Source: Cunninghamia lanceolata (Eukaryota; Streptophyta; Pinopsida; Cupressales; Cupressaceae). Taken from it: DNA of 64,000 bases. Position 1 is the stretch's first letter, and every line of letters starts with the position of its first letter. Where the stretch lies: NCBI GenBank assembly GCA_027924645.1, contig BSBN01000829.1:4898001-4962000 (forward strand), read 5' to 3'. Below, one piece after another: positions 56,301 to 64,000 of the stretch. The position numbers were made by a program, and so were the translations under genes. The notes beneath the pieces are model-generated. The model was given only the letters and a program-made list of their open reading frames with translations, searched no databases and was not told the origin of the DNA.

Positions 56301-58284
56301 GGATATTACCGTAAGTTTGTGAAGGGGTTTTCTCAGTCAGCTGCTCCCCTCATAGATTTGACTCACAAGGATGCATTTAGTTGGATAGGGGGTACATAGG
56401 AGTTCTTTGACAGATTCAAATAGATTATGAGTACATGTCCTGTATTGGCCATACTAGATTTCAGCAAGCCCTTCGAGTTGCGGTGTGATGCTTTAGGGGA
56501 AGGCATTGGTGTGGTAATTATGCAGGATAAGCACCCCATAGCATTTGAGAGTAGGAAGTTGGAACGCAGCTATAGCATTTACTACAAGGAGATGTTAGCC
56601 ATAATGCATGCATTGGCTAAGTTCAGACAATACCTTGTGGGCAGTAAGTTCATAATCAAAACAGATCACAACAGTCTGAAGCATTTCCTTGGCCAAAAAG
56701 ACTTAAATGAGAGGAAAAAGAAGTGGGTCAGCAAGCTATAGGCCTACAACTTTGACATTGTGTATGTCAAAGGAAAGAAAAATGTTGTTGCCGATGCTCT
56801 GTCCAAGAGGCCTCATTTATGTGCACTTTGAGCCATTGCAGATGATTGGAGGGAGATGATATCAGCTGAGTATGCAAAGGATGCATGGGCTACTAGGATA
56901 ATTGATGGCACCATTAGGGATGATAGGTATACAGTGGTAATTATTAATCATTTACAAGAATAGGATCTTCTTGGTGTCAAATTCTCAGATGAAACTGAAG
57001 GTTTTGAAGGCATTCCATGACTTGCCGATGGTAGGACACCCGGGGTACTTCAAAACTTATAGGCAGGTTAGAGAGAGGTTCACTTGGAAGGGCCTCAAGA
57101 TGGAGGTGATGCAGTATGTGAGAGAGTGCCCGATATGTCAGCAGAACAAACAAGAGCACTCATTTCCAAGAGGTTTATTGTAGCCCCTACCCATTCCTGA
57201 GAGGAAGTGGGATAACACTTCTATGGACTTTATCGCAGGTTTACCAAAAGTCCAAGGTAGGGATTATATTTTTGTGGTAGTGGACAGGTTGACAAAGTAT
57301 GCACACTTCTTTGCCATCCCTACCACTTTTACTACAACACAGGTTGCATAATTGTTTTTTTGTGAGGTATTTCGACTCCATGGGTTGCCTCAGAACATTG
57401 TTAGTGATAGGGACAATAGGTTCCTTAGTAATTTTTGGCAAGAGCTCTTCAGGTTGACAGGGATAGAGCTCACACCCAATATGAGTTACCACCCTCAGAC
57501 AGATGGTCAAACAAAGATAATTAATAAATGGGTTGAAGGAGACCTCTGAAACTATGTTTCAGGGCAGCAAAAAGCATGGGTTAAGTGGCTTCACATGGGA
57601 GAGTATTGTTACAATTCCACATACCACATGTCTATTTAGATGTCACCATTTATGGCCTTGTATGGGTATGAGGCACTGAGCTTTGTTGATTTGTTGTTTG
57701 GTGATAACAGAGTGTCAAAGACCAAAGACCTTCTCTAGGAGAGTCAGGACATCATGAGGTCTTTGAACGAGAACATAAAAAAGGCTCAGAATCAGCAGAA
57801 GCAGTATGTAGATCAACAGAGGACTGAGTAGTCTTTTGAGGTTGGTGACATGGTGTATCTCATGCTATAGCCCTATAGACAGTCCACTCTCCAAAAGAGG
57901 GGGGCAGAGAAGTTGAAGCCACGGTACTATGGACCTTTCCAGATCTCCAAAAGGATTGGAGAAGTGGCTTATGAGTTGGAGCTTCTAGTAGGTAGCAGGG
58001 TACATAATGTGTTTCATGTATCTCACCTCAAGAAGGTATTGGGGCATATGGTGACACCATCAGCAGAGTTGCATCCTCTTGATGAAGAGGGGAAGTTGAT
58101 ACTGGTACCTAAGGCTATAATTGATACTAGGGAACGTAATTTGAGGAGGAGGATCATCAGAGAGTACTTGGTCAAATGGAAGAACTTGACTGTGGAGGAT
58201 GCTACTTGGGAGAATGAGCAGATATTAGAGCATCCTGACTTGAGATTGTTTGAGTCATGCAATCTTAGGGAGGGAAGACTATAA
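53358..58284 (+). pseudogene. gag-pol: Chromovirus gag-pol polyprotein, decayed
   Basis: The ATG at 53358 opens one frame that holds to about 56820, shifts once before 56971, and ends at 58284. About 20 stops interrupt it, mostly TAG in place of CAG. Gag core is about 54100-54640; a gag zinc knuckle CFHCREPWDPKHKC is near 54755; protease LLDTSATHN near 55025 has DTS in place of the active DSG/DTG. Reverse transcriptase is 55560-56180, where the catalytic box reads FFYDILIY, so one of the two Asp residues is Tyr. RNase H is 56450-56800 (TDHNSLK seen). Integrase has an HHCC zinc site (57010-57150) and core MDFIAG, SDRDNRF and HPQTDGQTKIIN, where Lys replaces the catalytic Glu. A C-terminal chromodomain, REYLVKWKNLTVEDATWENE (about 58160), would target chromatin. 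It is not autonomous now. Confidence 0.92.
58267..58279 (+). other. Polypurine tract of the chromovirus
   Basis: AGGGAGGGAAGAC directly precedes the 3' LTR and also encodes the last residues of the polyprotein, whose stop lies in the LTR edge. Confidence 0.8.
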
Positions 58285-59286
58285 TGTCCCCTTCTAGACT
58301 CATGGTTAGTCCATCATAGAATTCCCGTGGACTAGCAGTTTGGTTAAGTGATGAAGAATGAAATATTTAAAAATTCGCTTAAGTCATTTTATGGAGCGCT
58401 CACATTGGGAAATATTAAAAAGTAAAATTTAAAGAAATATTTTCCTCCAAAGTAAAACACCCCCCTCTTGGAGTGCCTCATTTGAGATATGCTTACTTAT
58501 GATATCTCCTTCTTTGAGCTCTGCTAGAGTCTGCTATTGTGGAGGTTTGAGGATTCAAACCAGAGGCTTGTGGAGATGGAAACCTCCATAGGTAACAACA
58601 TTCTATAGGTGTGCAATACCACCCAACGGTGCTTCTTTTGTGGATACATCTAGTATTCACAACTCTTCTTCATTGGAGTTTGATTTTTGAGGGTTTGAGG
58701 AAGAACTAGGTTTATTCTTTTCATGGAGATGAGTTGAAATTTATTGGGGGTCATTGTAAATCCATTTCAGAATAGTTAGAAAGGAATTTTAGAAGTATTT
58801 GTTGCAGATTGGACTCCCAACCATAGTCGTACCAACTCTAGTGAGGACGTGGGTCCTTAGAGGCTCTTTCCCTTTCATTGTATGCTTTATATTTGGCCTG
58901 GGAGTGGCATTTCAGGCCCTTCTATGTGCTAATCACATTGTATGGACATTCTATATCATTCTATGAAGATTTAATGCATTTCCAGCTATACCCACTTGTT
59001 GATCCATTTCAACTATTGTACTAAGTTGCATTTCTATATATTGGTATGTCATGATAATTCATATTTGGCTATTTTACTATCTGGGTAGTCATTAGTTTCC
59101 TTATATTCATTGTAAATTTTTTGGGTTTTGGTTATATGCTCTATATTGTATGCTCCTGCAACACATTTGTAGGAAAATAGAAAACCCCTTCTGCATTCTT
59201 CTATCTAGTCTGAAAGAACACAATAAAATAATAAAATAACACATAAAAGGATTTTAAAAATATACAAATAAGTACGGCACATTATA
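58280..59286 (+). repeat. 3' LTR of the chromovirus
   Basis: It starts TATAATGTCCCC, with TG changed to TA, and ends GCACATTATA. It is 20 bp shorter than the 5' LTR because the TATA-box stretch is deleted. Confidence 0.95.
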
Positions 59287-61540
59287 CCACCTCCTTCCAA
59301 AAAATCCACTAAGAAAATTGCTAAGCCCCTTAATGCTTTAGGCTCTAGGTTAGATCACCTTACTAAGGATATCCAAATCCTTGCTTGCCAAGTCTACCTC
59401 CAGCAAAAAGAACTTACTATACTTACTTCTGCAGTTGGGAAATTTGAGAAATTTTGTTCAAATTTGATAGCCAAGAGGAATCTTCATCAAGAAGCAATAG
59501 TTCCAAATATGGAGAACTAGCTAATGCTTTATATCTTGTTGAAAATTGTACATTTATTAGGATAATTTTTTTTTTCCAAAATATACTCCAATTCCTATGG
59601 ATACCTTTGTAGACTCTGGTTCTTCCAGAAGTTTTGCAAGAACCAATGCAATTCCTCCAGAATTCTAGAAACCAAAACTAGAACTTCCAACAGGCTATGT
59701 GATCAATGGGTAACAAGTTTAGATGGGGAGATATGCTCAAGATGTGACCACTGAAATATAGGGGAAGAAGTTTGTCACTGACTTTATTGAGATGGATGAT
59801 CTAAGAGGTGATGTTTTATTAGGATTTTTATTCTTGACTAAATATCAGCGTTTTGTTCTTAGAACTCATGAGATATCTCTATGGCATGAAGATGGCCCAA
59901 TCAAAGTTTTTGCTTTAAAAGTAGTTAATTACAAATTTGACAAGAAACCTATGAAGTCAGGAAGAAAATAAAGTGCCAATCTTGAGGGACAAAAATTGCC
60001 ACTACTACTAGAACCGGTCAAATCCAAATTTGAACAAGATTGTTGCAGTTTAAATCCCCTACAATTTTGGTCAAAGGAACATGAAGAATGTGAAATAAAA
60101 ATAAAATTAAAATGTCAATCTGTAATCCCATTTGAGCCAACATATCTGATCAGTCCCACTAAGGTAAAAGAAATTGATGAACATTTGGATGAATTGCTAC
60201 AAGGTCATTTTATCAGAGAAAGTTAGAGTCCATTCAGCTGCCCAGCATTCTTGGTAAATAAAGAAATAAAGAGGTAATAAAAGGTTTTGCATCAATTACA
60301 AGCCTCTTAATGATATTATTCTTCCATTCAATTATCCTACACCATTTAGTAATGATCTGGTCATGAGAGCAGCCTCTAAAAGAATATTTTCTAAGTTTGA
60401 CTACAAGTCAAGATTCTGGTAAGTCAACATTAAGGAAGAAGACAGATATAAAACAACCTTCTCTATTCCTCAAGGATTGTATGAATGGAATGTGATGCCA
60501 TTTGGGTTACAAACCACACCTGCTTATTTTTAGAGGAGAATGGATAAAGCTTTAAGAAATCTTAAAGAATTTTGTGTTGTTTACATTGATGATATAATTG
60601 TTTTTTCTTCTGATTCTTTTGAACATTTGAAACATTTACAACTTTATAGTGCCATTAGAGATCATGGGATTTGTCTATCTACCAAAAAAAAGGTCATTGG
60701 GCAAGAAGAAATTGATTTTCTTGGATTGGTTCTCTCTGAAGGAAAGGTAAAATTACAACACCATATTTTGAAGCACATAAATGAATTTCCTAATGAATTA
60801 ATTGGGAAAAAATAAATTCAAAGATTTTTGGGTTGTCTCAATTATGTTTCTCCTTTCTACAATGATTTGGCTAAAGATAGGGCCAAAATTCAAACACAAC
60901 TAAAAGATGGAGCACAAGGTTGGAATGAAAAACTAACTAAAATAGTCAAGAGAATCAAAGAAAAATGCCAACATCTTCCTACTCTGCATATGCCATAGGA
61001 AGGATATCCATTAATTTTGTATACTAATGCATCTGATAATATCTGGAGTGTTGTATTATTGCAGGAAATCCCTCTGAAAGGAGCACAAATCTACGGTTAC
61101 AGGTCAGGAACCTTTACTGATACAAAATGCAGATATACAATCTATGAAAAGGAAATTTGGCTGTCAGGAAAGGGATTCAGAAATTCAAGATCTTTCTCCA
61201 CTTAGCACACTTTATTGTGAGGACAGATAGTCAGCCTATGAGGTCTCTATTGAAGAAAAAATTAGACAAGGACCTAGCCCATGGTAGAATTGCAAGGTGG
61301 TATCTTGATTTTATTAGCTATGATTTTGACATTGAATCGATAAAAGGGGACAATAATCCATTGGCAGTTAGCCTAACTAGAGAAATGTCAAAATTAGTTG
61401 AACCAGCCAGCATGTTGATTGAACTTGCAGAAACCCTCCTAAGAGAAGATGGCACAAAAGTTTATGAGACACAAAATGAAGAAGGTAATCCAAATTTTGT
61501 TCCTCAACTCCCACCTGAAATCATTGATCCTATTCTTTAG
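59287..61540 (+). pseudogene. Caulimovirid protease, reverse transcriptase and RNase H, decayed
   Basis: This continues the viral polyprotein after the chromovirus. A retroviral-type aspartic protease site (VDSGSS, about 59609-59626) is intact. The reverse transcriptase spans about 60130-60830, and its catalytic YIDD (60582-60593) is intact. RNase H follows at 61010-61400, with the first catalytic Asp read as Asn (YTNAS, near 61017). Together these would copy the pregenomic RNA into DNA in the capsid. The frame is broken by many stops and by frameshifts, for example around 60240-60290 and 61150. Relation to the 62933 copy and primer site defines it as one caulimovirid genome. Genus is unresolved; a gymnosperm lineage is plausible. 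Confidence 0.85.
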
Positions 61541-62220
61541 GTTTACTTCCTTAATAAATGGCTTCAATAATTAAGAAACCACATTTCAAAAAATTATGTA
61601 AAAGGAATTCTTGAACTAGAAGAATAGGTTGCCTTCTAAGAACAATTTGCATTAATTAGAGGAAGCTAGTCTAGCCTTCTCAATCAGAAATGGATTTTCC
61701 TTTGACATTTGCCTCACTTCTTTAATACCCATGAATTGGGAGGTAAAAATTAAGAAAAATCTAGTAAAATGTGTCAAGTATGGATTTATCAATAGCATTA
61801 CTAGACTTCAAACTGAGTTTGAAGATTTTGAAGATTTCTTTGCTGGATATAATGATTGGGGTTTACCACCTGATATAGAAGAATTTTTTTGATTATATTC
61901 ATGGTAATTTTTCGTGGGTAGTTTCAGAAGACATGACAGACTATCTATCCAATCCAGGTTGTTACCACATACCCAAAGTAGAATATTATCCAATGGTACA
62001 TAATTGATTTTTAACAGCAGTAAATGATGAAATGGAACCTGCTCTCCTTCCAACACTGTTAGCATTTTGAACTGAACTAGACCTAGCCTATCCTGAAGAG
62101 ATAACAAAAATAATCTATGCCTTCAGAAGAAGAAATGATGACATGAACAACGCCTTCCAACCTATTCCTAGAAATCTTCTTCCTCCAACTATTTTTTGAA
62201 TAGACTAGCACATGGGTTTG
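61541..62220 (+). pseudogene. C-terminal tail of the caulimovirid polyprotein
   Basis: Broken plus-strand frames (for example DYIHGNFSWVVSEDMTDYL near 61895 and PEEITKIIYAFRRRNDDMNN near 62095) continue after RNase H. I cannot assign a domain. It ends near 62200. Confidence 0.45.
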
Positions 62221-62720
62221 TTTGTGCCGTGACGTCGGCCACATTATGAACCAATAATAGGATGCAACCCTATCAGAAAAAGAAAAATCCCCATATCTTC
62301 TTTTGGGTGTAAAGTAGGTTGTCCTCTCTTACGGTGTGTCCAAAGCAATTGTCTTTTCTTTCTACTGTTGTTAGTTCTTATGGACATGACTACCTAACAG
62401 CCATCCACTCCAATAGTGGTTGCTACATGTCATTTTTCTATGGACGGAACTCTAGAATAGTTTATAGAATTTTGAGGTCCGTTGCCTATAACTAAAGACC
62501 TTTAGCCTTATTGTAGGCATTCAGAGTTCAATTCAGAGCTTAGTTAAGTCTTAGGCTAATTCTTAGGATCAAAAGAGTATGTTCTTGTTCTACACCTAGT
62601 GCGATTTGGATAATCAAAAATTGTGTAGAAAACTTCCAGTGTGATGATCCTTATCAGTTGTCATACTCATGTGTGCTTTTGTAACTATCTTTCTTATGCA
62701 ATAAAATCTTCCACTTTTAT
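62221..62720 (+). promoter_or_regulatory. Caulimovirid intergenic region
   Basis: There is no coding frame. In plant pararetroviruses this interval holds the pregenomic promoter and polyadenylation signal. An AATAAA lies at 62700-62705, 15 bases before the primer site. A convincing TATA box was not found. Confidence 0.5.
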
Positions 62721-62733
62721 TGGTATTAGAGCC
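62721..62733 (+). other. Caulimovirid primer-binding site (tRNA-Met), copy 2
   Basis: TGGTATTAGAGCC differs from copy 1 by one C-to-T change in the first twelve bases. It marks the start of a second viral genome in tandem. Confidence 0.8.
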
Positions 62734-62932
62734 ATTGGTTCACTTGATCTTAAATCTGACTTTATGAGATTTTTATTTTGAAAACTTTACTAGTAGCATG
62801 CGTAGTACCTGTGGAAGTCATAGTAGTAAGTCCCGTGTAAGGGTTAGGGGAGCTGCGAGAAGGGCATGAGTAAGTCAACCAAAGTAGCAAGGAATATCAG
62901 GATCAGAAACCAGTAAGTTCATTTATCTCAGC

Positions 62933-63699
62933 ATGGCCAGTACAAGATCTATGAATGCTAGCTCTGCATTGTCTGAAGTATTGCATAATTACTTTCAAGA
63001 TGGTGATGATTATGTTGTAGATGATCAAGGAAACTTTATGTTGCTTGACATTAAAATTTCTACAATATATCCTAAAAAAGGCATAAAAGCTAAAATTTGT
63101 GATTTTGTCCGTCAATCTGAAATAAATCTTTTAGTCTCTAGAGAAGGAATGTGTCTGATTTACCTTCCTTTCTTACTTCCATCTGATGTCTTTGGTTGGA
63201 GAGAAAATGGATACTTTCATGTTCACTTTCCCCATGTTGACTTAAATGTCCATCCACATTTTAATAATGATAGTGGAGCTCAATTTTTTGCCACTTTGAT
63301 TGACACTTGCTGTAGAATTTGGGAACAAGCTATGATAGCCTAATTTCATGGGGTTCTTAATGTAGAAAAAGGGGATGGAGTTATTTTTGTATCTCCAAAT
63401 TTTATTCTTTCATTGTCTAATAAGTTTATTTCTTCTACCTTTTTCCTTCTGCTTCAAGTCAAAGGCGTATCTCTCATGCCAGGATTTATTTATGGAACTA
63501 TAGGAGGTTGTTGTGTCTACAAAATAATGAATACAGTGTCACCACCAGTTTCTCTGCCCACAGGGTAGGTTTCCCACAAGGATCCTCCAATTTGCTTGAT
63601 TATGGTTGAATTATTGACCATACTAGTTTTGATATAGGATTCCCTATATTTGAACAACTCCTAAACCAACAAAATCCCTACTTCAAGGATCTTCCTATA
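62933..63699 (+). pseudogene. Caulimovirid movement-protein region, copy 2
   Basis: The ATG at 62933 opens a 136-codon frame ending at TAA 63341-63343, where copy 1 has a Gln codon. Conversely it keeps Gln where copy 1 has its stop. Similarity to 21704-22407 and 43589-43662 continues, with small frameshifts, to a TAG at 63697-63699 that is again CAG in copy 1. The flanking order is the same as in copy 1. Confidence 0.7.
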
Positions 63700-64000
63700 T
63701 AGAGGAACAAATTCTCTAATAGACCCTTGTTCCAAACAAGGAGAGTGGCTAATGTAACCCTCCAATATGTTCCAGACCAAACCATATTGGAACAACCAAT
63801 TCTAAATGAAACCAAGGCAAACCTACAACTTTTGAAGAGATATTTTTATATGGCCCATGCATATCCACATTCAAATAACAAGCCATATGTTGACTACAAT
63901 CCTGATGAATGCTCTTCATCCTCGAGTCATCCAGCGACTTCTAAACCATTTCAGTCAGTAAACCCTTATCCTGCTCATGCTTCTTTTGCCTCAACCTCAT
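63700..64000 (+). pseudogene. Start of caulimovirid coat region, copy 2 (runs off window)
   Basis: Closely similar to 49196-49500, including the S/P-rich segment. It shows that the second viral genome continues beyond the window. Confidence 0.8.

Larger units (their letters stand above)
52264..59286 (+). mobile_element. Ty3/gypsy chromovirus, complete structure, 7.0 kb
   Basis: Two LTRs (1,027 and 1,007 bp), a tRNA-Met primer site, one gag-pol frame, a polypurine tract and a 5-bp target duplication are all present. Domain order gag, protease, reverse transcriptase, RNase H, integrase, chromodomain places it in the chromoviruses, probably near Tekay/Del. It sits inside the viral coat region, so it inserted after the virus did. 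Confidence 0.95.

Overview
The window looks like intergenic chromosome of a seed plant, most likely a gymnosperm such as a conifer. It is AT-rich and consists almost entirely of old, nested, decaying repeats. The evidence is plant-type LTR elements primed by tRNA-Met or a tRNA-Arg-like tRNA, telomere-like CCCTAAA blocks, a pentatricopeptide-repeat gene scrap, an endogenous plant pararetrovirus (Caulimoviridae), and a hammerhead ribozyme of the kind carried by Penelope-like elements, which among plants are known mainly from conifers. I see no intact host gene. The species is inference.

Layout. 1-3233: end of a minus-strand LTR element whose internal part is a palindrome-rich satellite. 3234-18803: a minus-strand non-autonomous gypsy-like element that keeps only a gag ORF. 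Its ~2.9-kb LTRs each carry about a dozen diverged TTGTAT...ATACAA hairpin monomers. Its right LTR is split by a 7.5-kb non-autonomous copia-like element (9660-17156, target duplication AAAC[T/C]) that carries gag zinc knuckles plus a long ORF of unknown function and no pol. 18804-64000: a caulimovirid locus. Rearranged coat-protein pieces, including a ~0.56-kb-arm hairpin, precede a viral primer-binding site at 21492. From there a viral genome runs to the next primer-binding site at 62721, where a second tandem copy starts and leaves the window.

Between the two viral primer sites lie three insertions with recognisable target duplications: 22413-43588 (21.2 kb, composite), 43663-49190 (5.5 kb) and 52264-59286 (7.0 kb, a Ty3/gypsy chromovirus). 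Removing them leaves about 7.49 kb, the size of one caulimovirid genome. The window therefore records a head-to-tail viral integration later split by transposons.

The 21-kb insertion is the most unusual part. It holds a decayed DDE-type transposase (26466-29434) and a convergent six-exon gene of unknown function (37139-35086) with a duplicated 117-bp exon. Both lie between inverted copies of a GGATATCC palindrome motif at 24263-24300 and 41678-41715. It also holds a 2.4-kb fold-back element of 359-bp tandem monomers, a 1.9-kb degenerate telomere-like satellite, a pyrimidine-rich tract ending in a well-formed minimal hammerhead ribozyme (41517-41571), and a third TTGTAT/ATACAA hairpin array.

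Nothing appears to work together as a living pathway. Most reading frames carry premature stops of the kind expected from C-to-T change at methylated cytosines, with few frameshifts. The elements likely to retain function are structural: the ribozyme fold, hairpins that could yield small RNAs, and LTR promoters.
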